From an uncultured Clostridia bacterium (GTDB taxonomy: Bacteria > Bacillota > Clostridia > Oscillospirales > Ruminococcaceae), in contig CALATN010000042.1 of the NCBI GenBank assembly GCA_937891895.1, positions 1 through 49,639 of the forward strand: a DNA stretch of 49,639 nucleotides. The letters run 5' to 3'. The notes below the pieces were generated by a model. That model did no database searches, was not told the DNA's origin, and saw only the letters and a program-made list of their open reading frames with translations. Shown here piece after piece: positions 23,621 through 32,661 of the stretch. Both the position numbers and the translations under genes were made by a program. How positions within the stretch are numbered: the stretch's first letter is position 1; each line of letters opens with the position of its first letter.

Positions 23621-24427
23621 ATGCATTTCTACGACTTTCCAATTATAAGCACGGAAAGTGCATTGCCGATATATCTTGTCAATATGGGCTTGCATGATTT
23701 ACAGCCACATATTGTAAGAGAAGAAGGATTCGGATTTCCGCAGATACTATACTGCACCAAGGGGAGCGGAACATTTCTTTACAACGGAAAGAAAAAGACA
23801 ATTGCACCGTATACAGCAATTTTTATTCCCGCCGGCTTGCCGCATGAATATTATCCAAATGAAGAAATATGGGATATTCACTGGATAGTACCATCGGGGT
23901 CTGCTCTTGATGAATTGTTTTTGCATTTTGACTTTGACGGACTTTGCTTCTTTGAACTCGGAGATGTGAAAATGCTTGAGCATCACTTCCGAAAAATGCA
24001 CGATGCACTTATGAGTGACAAAATTTACGGGAACTATCGTGCTTCGGGTTACTTGTACGATTTTCTCATTGAATTCTACAGACTTGCAACAGAAGCAGGA
24101 ACGGCTGTTACTGCAAACTCAGCGGTTATTATGGCGGTTGATTACATAAATGCCAATTACACTGATGAGATAACTATGGAACAGCTTTGTGATGTTGCAG
24201 GAGTATCAAAACAGCACCTGTGCCGTCTTTTCCGTTCAACACTCAATTCACGTCCTATGGAATATACGGCGAAACGTAGAATTCAGGCAGCAAAAGAACT
24301 GCTTACGGATACAAACCTGTCAGTTGAGGAAATTGCCGAACAAACAGGTTTCTGCACGGGAAGTTATTTCTGCAAGCTTTTCAGGAGATATGAAGGGATG
24401 ACGCCTACTCAATTCAGAAGGTATTAA
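23621..24427 (+). CDS. AraC-family regulator with cupin sensor domain
   Basis: A 268-residue regulator: an N-terminal cupin-type effector domain (about 10-140, including QILYCTKGSGTFLYNGKKKTI and FIPAGLPHEYYPNEE) and a C-terminal AraC DNA-binding domain (about 165-268, ITMEQLCDVAGVSKQHLCRLF and SVEEIAEQTGFCTGSYFCKLFRRYEGMTPTQFR). The start at 23621 is chosen because GGAG lies 9 bases before it; the first in-frame ATG at 23576 lies inside the promoter and cannot be used. It is divergent from the beta-galactosidase gene and almost surely its regulator, through the interlocked promoter pair (inference from context). Confidence 0.92.
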   Translation: MHFYDFPIISTESALPIYLVNMGLHDLQPHIVREEGFGFPQILYCTKGSGTFLYNGKKKTIAPYTAIFIPAGLPHEYYPNEEIWDIHWIVPSGSALDELFLHFDFDGLCFFELGDVKMLEHHFRKMHDALMSDKIYGNYRASGYLYDFLIEFYRLATEAGTAVTANSAVIMAVDYINANYTDEITMEQLCDVAGVSKQHLCRLFRSTLNSRPMEYTAKRRIQAAKELLTDTNLSVEEIAEQTGFCTGSYFCKLFRRYEGMTPTQFRRY

Positions 24428-24533
24428 AGAACAGGCTGCTGTAAAGTCCACTTCATCTTGCAATTTTGTTTGACTTGTGATATGCTTTTGAAAAGAAATG
24501 TACGGACAAAATATAATTAAGGAGGAAAATGAA

Positions 24534-25655
24534 ATGAGTCTTGATGTAACAAAAATGCCGAAACTTGGTTTTGGACTTATGAGATTGCCTGAAAAAGACG
24601 GTGCAATTGATCTTGAACGTGTATGCGATATGGTTGACCGCTATATGAAGGCAGGCTTCAATTATTTTGATACCGCTTACGTTTACCACGGCGGCAACTC
24701 GGAAAAGGCTGTCAAGGAAGTGCTTGCAAAGCGTTATCCGAGAAATGCTTTTACCGTTGCTACAAAGCTTCCTGCCTGGGCGATAAAGACGCTTGATGAC
24801 CGTGACAGAGTGTTCAGCGAACAGCTTGAACGCACGGGACTTGATTACTTTGACTATTATCTTCTCCACAGCCTTGAGGACGGAGCAAACTATGATGTGT
24901 ATGAAAAGCTGGATTGCTTCAACTGGTGTATGAACAAGAAATCGGAAGGTAAAATCAAGCATTTCGGTTTCTCCTTCCACGGTACGCCTGAGCTGCTTGA
25001 AAAGGTACTTGACAAGCACCCGGAGGTTGAATTTGTGCAAATTCAGCTTAACTATGCCGACTGGAACAATCAGGTTGTACATTCGGGCAGACTCTACGAA
25101 ATTCTGTTTGAGAGAGAAATTCCGATGATAATTATGGAGCCTGTCAAGGGCGGCACCCTTGCTAACCTTTCTCCTGACCTTGAAGAAATGTTCAAGGCTG
25201 TTCGTCCTGATAAATCAGCGGCTTCCTGGGCAATGCGCTTCTGTGGAAGTCTTGACGGAATAGGCACAATTCTCAGCGGTATGTCCAACGAGGAACAGGT
25301 TGAGGATAATCTTGCCACATTTACAGATTTCGAGCCGCTTACCGACGACGACAAGGCAACAATTGACAAGGTACTTGAAAAGATGCTTGCAACACCGCTT
25401 ATCGGATGTACGTCCTGCCGCTATTGTGTTGACGGATGTCCGCAGAATATACATATTCCCGATATTTTCGGTGCGGTGAACACAGCAAGAAAATTCCCCA
25501 AGGATAATCGTCCCAAATTTTTCTACGGAAGTCTTACAGGCTATTCGGGAAAGGCTTCCGCCTGTATTGGATGCGGTCAGTGCGAAGCTGTCTGTCCTCA
25601 GCACCTGCCGATTATCGAATTGCTCAAGGAAGCAGTTAAAAAACTGGAAAACTGA
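24534..25655 (+). CDS. Aldo/keto reductase with C-terminal 2x[4Fe-4S] ferredoxin domain
   Basis: A 373-residue cytoplasmic oxidoreductase. The N-terminal ~270 residues form an AKR TIM barrel with the usual tetrad: Asp and Tyr in NYFDTAYVYHGG, Lys in VATKLPAW, and His in YYLLHSL. Residues about 285-365 carry two cysteine clusters, CTSCRYCVDGCP and CIGCGQCEAVCP, each fitting one [4Fe-4S] cluster. This AKR-ferredoxin fusion is common in anaerobic Firmicutes; the physiological substrate is usually unknown. The start at 24534 follows AAGGAGG. It stands alone between the AraC gene and a strong terminator. Confidence 0.93.
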   Translation: MSLDVTKMPKLGFGLMRLPEKDGAIDLERVCDMVDRYMKAGFNYFDTAYVYHGGNSEKAVKEVLAKRYPRNAFTVATKLPAWAIKTLDDRDRVFSEQLERTGLDYFDYYLLHSLEDGANYDVYEKLDCFNWCMNKKSEGKIKHFGFSFHGTPELLEKVLDKHPEVEFVQIQLNYADWNNQVVHSGRLYEILFEREIPMIIMEPVKGGTLANLSPDLEEMFKAVRPDKSAASWAMRFCGSLDGIGTILSGMSNEEQVEDNLATFTDFEPLTDDDKATIDKVLEKMLATPLIGCTSCRYCVDGCPQNIHIPDIFGAVNTARKFPKDNRPKFFYGSLTGYSGKASACIGCGQCEAVCPQHLPIIELLKEAVKKLEN

Positions 25656-25661
25656 GAAAAC

Positions 25662-25698
25662 AAAAACATCCTTCAACATAACTGAAGGATGTTTTTCT
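25662..25698. terminator. Bidirectional terminator between AKR and Na/Pi genes
   Basis: An AAAAACATCCTTCA / TGAAGGATGTTTTT hairpin with a T-run on both sides. Confidence 0.9.
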
Positions 25699-25707
25699 AT
25701 ATTTACA

Positions 25708-27444
25708 TTATTTTAGATATTTTGAAGCGTAGAGCTGATATTTCTGTTTGTAATAAGGGCTGTCGGATTTCATCTCACGAACGGAACGATGCAAATCCAT
25801 ATCAGCTGCATCAATTACACAAGCTGCAATATTAGAGCAATGGTCGGATGTTCTTTCAAGATTTGTCAGAAGGTCAGACCACACAAACCCGCCTTCTATA
25901 CTGCATTCGCCCTGCTGAAGTCGCTTGATATGATTTGTACGGAGTTGTTCCTTGATAGTATCAATAATTTCTTCAAGAGGCTCCACATCTCTTGCCGCCT
26001 TAATGTCATTTTCTGTAAAAGCTTTGCAAGCAAGACCAAGTATTTCATTCACTGCTTCAGTAAGAACCGCAAGCTCTGCCTTTGCTGCATCGGAAAGAGT
26101 CATTTTCTTTGCAGAAAGTTCTTCCGCAGACTGAACAATATTCATACTATGGTCAGATATTCTTTCAAAGTCACCGATAATTTTAAGCAGCTTGGCAGAC
26201 TCATTACTTTCAGCAACCGTAAGCTGTGCAGAACTAAGTTTTACAATATAGCTTCCGATAATGTCTTCATAATGGTCGGTTTTTTCTTCGTAAGCCTTAA
26301 TACCATCTATGTAATCAGTCGAAAAATCACTAAGACATTTGATTGCATCATTGATTGATATTACTGCACATCTTCCCATATCGGAAGCCAGTGCGTGACA
26401 TCTTTCAAGTGCAAGAGATGGTGTAGCAAGAAGTCTGTCATCAAGCTCTGTGACTTCTTCCGGCTGCTTTGTTTCTGGAACAAGCTTATATACAAGCTTT
26501 TCAAGCAGTGAAGACATCGGAAGAAGCAGGAATGTACAAGCAATGTTGAATGCTGAGTGAGCAACAGCAATGCCTGCAAGAGAAGCAGATTCATCAAATA
26601 ATACAGGCTGAACAAGATATTTTACAATTGCAAATACCGTAAGCCACACAATTGTACCTATTACGTTAAAGGAAAGGTGAACAAGTGCTGCTCTCTTAGC
26701 ATTCTTGTTTGTGCCGAAAGAAGAGAGAATAGCTGTGATACAAGTACCGATATTCTGTCCCATAATAATAGGAATTGCTGCACCGTAGGAAACCTGTCCT
26801 GTTGCGGCAAGTGCCTGAAGAATACCTACAGAAGCTGAGCTGGACTGAATGATTGCGGTAAGGATTGCACCTGCAAGTACGCCGAGTATAGGATTCTTGA
26901 ACATAATGAAAAGCTGCTGGAAGGCAGGTACATCAGCAAGTCCCGAAACGGAATTCGTCATAATATCCATACCAAACATAAGTACTGCAAATCCGAGGAG
27001 AATTGTACCCGTATCCTTTTTCTTGTCACTCTTACAGAACATATAAAAGATTATGCCAATAAGCGCAAGAATCGGTGTAAATGACATCGGCTTTAGAAGC
27101 TGAAGGAACAGTGCGTCACCTTCGATACCGCCAAGGCTCAAAATCCACGCAGTAACAGTTGTACCGATATTTGCACCCATAATTACGTTGATAGCTTGTT
27201 TAAGCGTCATAAGTCCTGAGTTTACAAAACCCACGACCATAACTGTTGTTGCAGATGAGCTTTGAATAACTGAGGTAACACCAAGACCTGTAAGAAGTCC
27301 TGCCGCCTTGTTTGTGGTAAGCTTTCCGAGAAGATACTGCAAGCTGTTGCCCGCACGTCTTTCAAGTGCTTGTCCCATAACATTCATACCGAACAGAAAA
27401 AGACAAAGTCCACCAATCAATGTCAGCACGTCAAAAATATCCAT
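25708..27444 (-). CDS. Na+/phosphate cotransporter with C-terminal PhoU-like domain
   Basis: A 578-residue membrane transporter of the NptA/YjbB type. Two Na/Pi-cotransporter repeats are recognised by the paired QSSSA motifs (SVIQSSSATTVMVVGF and AIIQSSSASVGILQAL) and the GANIGTT / GQNIGTC motifs; about eight membrane segments run to residue ~320. Residues about 340-560 form a cytoplasmic PhoU-like helical bundle (ISDHSMNIVQSAEEL, RTSDHCSNIAACVID). The start at 27444 is supported by AAAGGG, rather than the in-frame start at 27474. It is divergent from the KdpDE-like two-component genes. Confidence 0.93.
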   Translation of the reverse strand: MDIFDVLTLIGGLCLFLFGMNVMGQALERRAGNSLQYLLGKLTTNKAAGLLTGLGVTSVIQSSSATTVMVVGFVNSGLMTLKQAINVIMGANIGTTVTAWILSLGGIEGDALFLQLLKPMSFTPILALIGIIFYMFCKSDKKKDTGTILLGFAVLMFGMDIMTNSVSGLADVPAFQQLFIMFKNPILGVLAGAILTAIIQSSSASVGILQALAATGQVSYGAAIPIIMGQNIGTCITAILSSFGTNKNAKRAALVHLSFNVIGTIVWLTVFAIVKYLVQPVLFDESASLAGIAVAHSAFNIACTFLLLPMSSLLEKLVYKLVPETKQPEEVTELDDRLLATPSLALERCHALASDMGRCAVISINDAIKCLSDFSTDYIDGIKAYEEKTDHYEDIIGSYIVKLSSAQLTVAESNESAKLLKIIGDFERISDHSMNIVQSAEELSAKKMTLSDAAKAELAVLTEAVNEILGLACKAFTENDIKAARDVEPLEEIIDTIKEQLRTNHIKRLQQGECSIEGGFVWSDLLTNLERTSDHCSNIAACVIDAADMDLHRSVREMKSDSPYYKQKYQLYASKYLK

Positions 27445-27573
27445 AATTAAAAACCCTTTCATTAAAATATACATTTTATGGAATATGGCGTTATTTTAAC
27501 ATTCCGAAATACATTATAACAGCTAATCGGCAAAGATGCGGCAAAGAATTGATATAACAGGTATTTATAGCTG

Positions 27574-27602
27574 TTGACAATATATGTAACTTGGCTTATA
27601 AT
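27574..27602 (+). promoter_or_regulatory. Sigma-A promoter of the KdpDE-like operon
   Basis: TTGACA (27574-27579) and TATAAT (27597-27602), both perfect, spaced 17 bases. Confidence 0.85.
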
Positions 27603-27646
27603 TGATTTCATTGATAAAACTATAATTTGAGATTGAAGGTTGATAT

Positions 27647-28696
27647 ATGGATAATATCAAAGCTAAACTTAAAGATATTCTATTGGCTGTAATCGTTTTG
27701 GTGGCAGCTTTTGCAATAAATATGCTGATTAAAAAAGTTTTTGGTGTTGACTCTCTTATTCCGATGATATTTGTTCTTGGAATATTCCTTATTTCTCTGA
27801 AAACAAATGGTTATCTTATTGGGATAGTTTCATCTGTGGTAAGTGTTTTTGCGGTAAATTATGCATTCACTTTCCCGTATTATGCTTTTGACCTGATTTC
27901 CCCCGAATGTGTAGTTTCGGTAATTGTTATGCTGATTATTGCAATAATGACAAGCACCCTTACAACACAGATAAAGGAACAGCAAAAGGCCCATGCCGAA
28001 AGCGAAAAGGAAAAAATGCGTGCAAATCTTCTGAGAGGAATTTCACACGACCTGCGCACTCCGCTTACCTCAATCTGCGGCTCAACCTCGGCAATTATTG
28101 AAAATTACGATATGCTTGACAAGGATCAGCAGATAAAGCTGCTGTCGGAAATCCGCGAGGATTCAAAATGGCTCAACAGAATGGTTGAAAATCTGCTTTC
28201 TGTTACACGCATTGACAGTGAAAAGGTGCGTGTAATAAAAACACCTACTGTACTTGAAGAACTTATTGATGCTGTAATACTCAAGTTCCATAAGCATTGC
28301 CCTGAACAAAAAGTAAATGTCACAATTCCTGATGAATTTATCAGTATCCCTATGGACGCTCTTCTTATTGAACAGGTTATAATAAATATTCTTGAAAATG
28401 CCGTATTCCACGCAACAGGTATGACAGAAATTTATCTTAATGTAACAACAAAGGATAATCTGGCTATATTCGAAATATCCGATAATGGCTGTGGAATCCC
28501 TAAAGACAGAATTGGAAATCTTTTCAACGGTTATCTTGAACGGACAGATGTCCCTGCTGACAGCTCAAGAAGCAATATGGGAATTGGTTTATCTGTGTGC
28601 TCATCAATAATCAAGGCGCATGGCAGCGTAATAACTGCCGAAAATCTTAAAGCAGGCGGAGCAATGTTCCGTTTTGCCCTTGAAATGGAGGAATAA
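27647..28696 (+). CDS. KdpD-like sensor histidine kinase lacking the KdpD N-terminal domain
   Basis: A 349-residue membrane kinase. Four membrane segments within residues 10-112 match the DUF4118/KdpD membrane unit, followed by a short coiled linker, HisKA with phospho-accepting H134 (RGISHDLRTPLTSI), and an HATPase domain (about 240-345) with N-box LENAVFHA, G1 DNGCGIP and G2 MGIGLSV. Classical KdpD has about 900 residues with cytoplasmic KdpD and Usp domains at the N-terminus; these are absent here. The response regulator follows 2 bases downstream. No kdpFABC genes lie in the window, so the stimulus and targets may differ from K+ transport. Confidence 0.92.
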   Translation: MDNIKAKLKDILLAVIVLVAAFAINMLIKKVFGVDSLIPMIFVLGIFLISLKTNGYLIGIVSSVVSVFAVNYAFTFPYYAFDLISPECVVSVIVMLIIAIMTSTLTTQIKEQQKAHAESEKEKMRANLLRGISHDLRTPLTSICGSTSAIIENYDMLDKDQQIKLLSEIREDSKWLNRMVENLLSVTRIDSEKVRVIKTPTVLEELIDAVILKFHKHCPEQKVNVTIPDEFISIPMDALLIEQVIINILENAVFHATGMTEIYLNVTTKDNLAIFEISDNGCGIPKDRIGNLFNGYLERTDVPADSSRSNMGIGLSVCSSIIKAHGSVITAENLKAGGAMFRFALEMEE

Positions 28697-28698
28697 AA

Positions 28699-29409
28699 TT
28701 GAGCAATAATAAATATAAGCTTCTTGTAATTGAAGATGAAGCAAACATTCTCAGCTTTGTGAGAACAATCCTTGAGGCAAACAATTATCAGGTGCTTGTT
28801 GCAGGAACCTGCCGTGAGGGAAAACTGATGTATTCGTCACATATACCCGACCTTGTAATTCTTGACCTTGGTCTTCCCGATGCAGACGGACTTGAATTTA
28901 TTCAATATACCCGCGAAATATCAGCAGTTCCAATAATTGTTCTGTCTGCAAGAACACAGGAAAGTGATAAGGTTTCCGCACTTGACCTTGGTGCAAATGA
29001 CTATATTACAAAACCTTTTGGTACAGATGAACTGCTTGCACGTGTAAGGGCAGCTCTGCGTAACAGCCGTTACAGTGCTGAAAGCGGTGCACTTTCAGGT
29101 GGAAAATATATTCTACACGACCTTATAATTGACTATGACAAGCGTATGGTAACAGTAGGCGGCAATGATATCAAGCTTACACAGACGGAATACAATATAG
29201 TTGCTTATCTTTCAGCTCATTCAGGAAAGGTTCTTACATATGCAAGTATAATCCGCGCAATCTGGGGCGGCTCTGACCCAGGAAGCATAAAAAAGCTTCA
29301 GGTAAATATGGCTAATATCCGTAAAAAGCTTGGTTCAAAGCCAGGTGAGAACAAATACATAATAAATGAGCTTGGCGTAGGATATCGAATGTGTGAAGAA
29401 AACGAATAA
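28699..29409 (+). CDS. KdpE/OmpR-type response regulator
   Basis: A 236-residue regulator: receiver domain (1-120) with phospho-acceptor D56 in VILDLGLPDADG and conserved Thr/Lys switch residues (VLSARTQ, ITKPFG), then a winged-helix OmpR domain (about 135-232, IKLTQTEYNIVAYLSAHSGKVLTYASII...KLQVNMANIRKKLG). The start is a TTG at 28699 with GGAGG at proper distance; no ATG fits. It is coupled to the upstream kinase and ends before a strong terminator. Likely targets are the neighbouring ion transporter genes (inference). Confidence 0.92.
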   Translation: MSNNKYKLLVIEDEANILSFVRTILEANNYQVLVAGTCREGKLMYSSHIPDLVILDLGLPDADGLEFIQYTREISAVPIIVLSARTQESDKVSALDLGANDYITKPFGTDELLARVRAALRNSRYSAESGALSGGKYILHDLIIDYDKRMVTVGGNDIKLTQTEYNIVAYLSAHSGKVLTYASIIRAIWGGSDPGSIKKLQVNMANIRKKLGSKPGENKYIINELGVGYRMCEENE

Positions 29410-29411
29410 AT

Positions 29412-29450
29412 AATCCGTGTTCCGCAAATATACGGAACACGGATTTTCTT
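29412..29450 (+). terminator. Terminator of the KdpDE-like operon
   Basis: AATCCGTGTTCCG / CGGAACACGGATT hairpin (13-bp arms) followed by TTCTTTA. Confidence 0.88.
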
Positions 29451-29514
29451 TACTGAATCTTTTCCATACAAGTGGTACAATTATACGGTAACGTTTTGGT
29501 AAAGGAGTTATTAT

Positions 29515-30444
29515 ATGGAAATTCTTATTCAAATTTTGCTCTTAGCATTAGGTTTTGTAATGCTTATCAAGGGTGCTGACTGGTTTGTTGATGGTGCATC
29601 CGGAATTGCTACAAAATTCGGTATTCCTCAGCTTGTAATCGGTCTGACAATTGTTGCAATGGGAACAAGCTCCCCTGAAGCCGCAGTAAGTATTTCCGCT
29701 GCAATAAACGGTAATGCGGACATTACTATCGGAAATATCGTAGGAAGCAATATTCTCAACATTTTCATTATTCTCGGTATTTCTGCGGTAATAACAACTC
29801 TTGCTGTTGCAAAGTCAACAATGAAATATGAAACACCGCTCATGATTGCAATAACAGCGCTGTTGCTTATTCTCGGACTTGACGGTAAAATCGGACTAAT
29901 TGACGGTATCATTATGCTTGCAGCTTTTGCAGGATATATGATGTATCTTTTCAAAATGGCTAAGGATAATATGGACGAACAGGCTGACGAACCGAAAAAG
30001 GACATTAAGATTGTAAAAGCAATTATTTTCACGATAATCGGTCTTGCACTTATTGTTCTTGGCAGTAATGTTACAGTTGATGCCGCAACCAAAATTGCTG
30101 AAGCATTCGGAGTAAGTGAACGTTTTATTGGTCTTACAATCGTTGCTCTCGGCACATCCCTTCCAGAACTTTTCACATCCATTTCTGCTGCAAGAAAGGG
30201 CAATGCAGACATTGCAATCGGCAACATCGTAGGAAGCAATATTTTCAATATTCTTTTTGTTGTAGGTGTTTCTGCAATTATAGTTCCTGTACCTTTTGCA
30301 AGCAACTTCATTTTCGACACAATTGTTGCAATAATTGCTGCAGTAATGCTTCTCCTGTGCTGCATAAAAACGCAGTCTCTCAAGCGTTGGGCAGGTATAC
30401 TTATGCTTATCTCATATGCAGTTTATTTTGTAATGATTTTGTGA
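29515..30444 (+). CDS. Calcium/sodium antiporter (CaCA family, YrbG-like)
   Basis: A 309-residue membrane protein with about ten segments and a clear internal duplication: GNADITIGNIVGSNILNIF near residue 65 and GNADIAIGNIVGSNIFNIL near residue 230, each preceded by an alpha-repeat with Gly-Thr-Ser-x-Pro-Glu (MGTSSPEAAVSI and LGTSLPELFTSI). The paired Glu residues coordinate the exchanged cation in this family. A short cytoplasmic loop (KDNMDEQADEPKKDIK) separates the halves. AAAGGAG precedes the start and it has its own terminator. Confidence 0.94.
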   Translation: MEILIQILLLALGFVMLIKGADWFVDGASGIATKFGIPQLVIGLTIVAMGTSSPEAAVSISAAINGNADITIGNIVGSNILNIFIILGISAVITTLAVAKSTMKYETPLMIAITALLLILGLDGKIGLIDGIIMLAAFAGYMMYLFKMAKDNMDEQADEPKKDIKIVKAIIFTIIGLALIVLGSNVTVDAATKIAEAFGVSERFIGLTIVALGTSLPELFTSISAARKGNADIAIGNIVGSNIFNILFVVGVSAIIVPVPFASNFIFDTIVAIIAAVMLLLCCIKTQSLKRWAGILMLISYAVYFVMIL

Positions 30445-30466
30445 TAAGATATTTAAGACATAACTT

Positions 30467-30500
30467 AACCGCCGCAGTAAAAAATTGCGGCGGTTTTAGT
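30467..30500 (+). terminator. Terminator of the antiporter gene
   Basis: AACCGCCGCA / TGCGGCGGTT followed by TTAGTTGG. Confidence 0.83.
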
Positions 30501-30545
30501 TGGAATAATATGAATTTTACGTCTTAATTTACCATCTTACTTTCC

Positions 30546-30597
30546 ACCGCTCACGAAGTGTTTCAAGATTTTCGACGTGAGCGGTTGTTATTTTTTT
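30546..30597. terminator. Second hairpin between convergent antiporter and dehydrogenase genes
   Basis: ACCGCTCACG / CGTGAGCGGT with a 20-base loop, followed on the plus side by TGTTATTTTTTT. The T-run overlaps the dehydrogenase stop codon. On the minus strand it lacks a T-run. Confidence 0.6.
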
Positions 30598-31700
30598 GTG
30601 CATTTTTCTTCAGCACAGCATTTTTTCAGATAAGTTTCAAACAGTGCTTCATCTGTAGGAATTTCTGCCCAGTCATTTGTCCAAGTGGAAAGATATGCTG
30701 CATTTGAAATTGAAAGGGAATTAAGTCCCTCCTCGCCTCTTGCAATCATTTCTGTACCGTTAAGGATTGACTGTGCAAAGGCTTCAAGCACTTCGGGGTG
30801 TCCCTCAGGTTCGGGAGCGGTAAATTCTTCGTAGGTGTTTTCGGGGGTAACAAAGCCCTCTGTTGCTGTAAAGCAGAATTCACGCTCGGGAACAGCCAGC
30901 TTCCACCAGCAGAGCTTTCCGTGTTCGATAACGATTTTACCCTTGTCACCTGTGATTTCAAGGCGGTTTGTTCCGCAGGCATCACCTGTTGTGGAAATAA
31001 AGGTTGCAGTTGCACCGTTTTCGTATTCACCGAAAATGGTTACGTCGTCTTCAACGTCAATTTTATGGTACTTACCGAATTCACAAAATGCACGGACTCT
31101 CTTAGGCATACCGAAAATCCACTGCCAGAGGTCAAGATTATGTGGTGCCTGATTGAGAAGTACACCGCCTCCCTCTCCGCTCCAGGTTGCTCTCCAGCTG
31201 CCTGAGTTGTAGTAAGCCTGTGTGCGGTACCAGTTTGTGATAATCCACACCATTCTTTTCAGCTCGCCAAGCTCGCCGCTCTGCACGATTTCACGTGCTT
31301 TTCTGTACATCGGGTTAGTACGCTGATTGAACATAATGCCGAACTTTACACCCGACTTTTCAGCTGCTTCGTTCATTTCACGCACCTGTCTTGCATAAAC
31401 GCCTGCAGGCTTTTCAGTGAGAACGTGGATTTTACGCTTGAAGCATTCGATTGCAATTGTTGGGTGGTCATAATGCGGCACAGCGATAAGAACTGCGTCA
31501 ACAAGCCCGCTGTCAAGCATTTCATTGCAGTCGGTGAAGCGTGTTACTGTTGGGTAATCCTTTGCCTTTTCAAGCTTTTCCGGGTTGATGTCGCATACGG
31601 CTGTAACCTCAACAGACGGACACTTACCACCGAAAACATTATAGAAGTGGCCGCTTCCCATATTGCCGAGTCCAACAATACCAAGTCTGATTTTATTCAT
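30588..31700 (-). CDS. Gfo/Idh/MocA-family NAD(P)-dependent sugar dehydrogenase
   Basis: A 370-residue cytoplasmic oxidoreductase. The N-terminal Rossmann fold is visible (LGIVGLGNMGSGHFYNVF with GxGxxG), followed by the family EKPAG motif (VLTEKPAGVYARQ, residues about 93-105) carrying the catalytic-region Lys, and the C-terminal alpha/beta domain with GEGGGVLLNQAPHNLDLWQWIFG, where the Asn-x-x-His-x-x-Asp set helps bind substrate. It begins 12 bases after the TIM-barrel isomerase gene with AAAGGAG, forming a two-gene operon. Specific sugar not determinable from sequence. Confidence 0.92.
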   Translation of the reverse strand: MNKIRLGIVGLGNMGSGHFYNVFGGKCPSVEVTAVCDINPEKLEKAKDYPTVTRFTDCNEMLDSGLVDAVLIAVPHYDHPTIAIECFKRKIHVLTEKPAGVYARQVREMNEAAEKSGVKFGIMFNQRTNPMYRKAREIVQSGELGELKRMVWIITNWYRTQAYYNSGSWRATWSGEGGGVLLNQAPHNLDLWQWIFGMPKRVRAFCEFGKYHKIDVEDDVTIFGEYENGATATFISTTGDACGTNRLEITGDKGKIVIEHGKLCWWKLAVPEREFCFTATEGFVTPENTYEEFTAPEPEGHPEVLEAFAQSILNGTEMIARGEEGLNSLSISNAAYLSTWTNDWAEIPTDEALFETYLKKCCAEEKCTKK

Positions 31701-31712
31701 AGCAATTCTCCT

Positions 31713-32531
31713 TTATATCAAATCTTTAAGTGCGTTTACGGCTGCATCAAATGCTGCTCTCGATGTTGGGTAGCAGTAACCCATCTTTGTTTTTTCTTCC
31801 CCTTCAAGCTTGTCAAAGCCGTCAAATACGGAAAGATGCGGTTCAAGTGTAAGAACTGTTCCCTTATAATTTTCAAGCAGATAAGGAAGATTTCCGATAC
31901 CCTTTCCAGCAGGTACAACAGAACCGTCTGCCATAGCGTCCTTGATATGCATATATTCAACGTAAGGCGAAAGAAGCTTCCACGCTTCAACGGTATCCTG
32001 TCCGCACTGAATGAAGTTCGCAGGGTCGAAAACTGCTTTCAGCTGTGGGAATGTCCTGTGGATTTCCTCACAACGTACTGCCATATCGCCGTAAATACCC
32101 TTTTCGTTTTCGTGGCAAAGAATTACGTCGCTGTTCTTTGCGGCTTCAATAAAACATTCAAGTCTTCTGAAAACCTCTTGCCTGTACTTTTCCTCCTCGC
32201 CTGAAGGAACGTAAAAGCTGAACATTCTGACGTGCTTTGCGCCGAGTATATCCGCAGTTTCAAGTCCACGCTTGAAAGATTCGAGATGCTCATCAAAACC
32301 GTCTCCCATACCGAATTTTCCGTATGGTGAACCGAGTGACCATACTGCAAGACCTGCGTCGTCAAGCTGCTTACGGACTTCCTTTGCCTTTTCCTTTGTT
32401 ATTTCGGAAATATTCTGTCCGTCAACGCCTCTTATTTCGAGATAATCAATGCCGTTTTCCGTCATAGCCTTTATCTGTTCGGAAATTCTGCCGTCTGCCT
32501 CATCGGCAAATGCCGCTAATTTAAAGTTCAT
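31713..32531 (-). CDS. TIM-barrel sugar-phosphate isomerase/epimerase (AP endonuclease 2 family)
   Basis: A 272-residue protein with the xylose-isomerase-like TIM barrel: FKLAAFADEADGRISEQIKAM at the start, DYLEIRGVDG, a metal-site Glu in LCHENEKGIYGD, Asp/His in AVFDPANFIQCG and YMHIKDAM, and Glu in LTLEPHLSVFDG. These four acidic/His positions normally bind a divalent metal. The start at 32531 follows GGAGGG; the longer in-frame start at 32630 lacks a ribosome site. It precedes the Gfo/Idh/MocA gene, a pairing seen in inositol-like or keto-sugar pathways, and is divergent from an AraC gene. Confidence 0.9.
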   Translation of the reverse strand: MNFKLAAFADEADGRISEQIKAMTENGIDYLEIRGVDGQNISEITKEKAKEVRKQLDDAGLAVWSLGSPYGKFGMGDGFDEHLESFKRGLETADILGAKHVRMFSFYVPSGEEEKYRQEVFRRLECFIEAAKNSDVILCHENEKGIYGDMAVRCEEIHRTFPQLKAVFDPANFIQCGQDTVEAWKLLSPYVEYMHIKDAMADGSVVPAGKGIGNLPYLLENYKGTVLTLEPHLSVFDGFDKLEGEEKTKMGYCYPTSRAAFDAAVNALKDLI

Positions 32532-32614
32532 AAACGTACCCTCCGTTTTTATTTGTTGATTCAATTCTATCACGAACGAATTTGCATTTCCATTGTTATT
32601 TTGAGCGAGAGATA

Positions 32615-32643
32615 TTGCAAATTCACGCATTATATGCTACAAT
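32615..32643 (+). promoter_or_regulatory. Promoter of the AraC-type gene at 32662
   Basis: TTGCAA (32615-32620) and TACAAT (32638-32643) are 17 bases apart. Confidence 0.6.
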
Positions 32644-32661
32644 ATAATCAGAGGTGAGATT

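Noticed and set aside
24488..24517. TTGAAA-18-TATAAT as promoter of the aldo/keto reductase
   Set aside because: The -10 ends two bases before the ribosome site, so the transcript would start inside or after it; the real promoter was not identified.
27647..29409. Classical Kdp potassium system
   Set aside because: The kinase lacks the N-terminal KdpD and Usp domains and no kdpFABC genes are adjacent.
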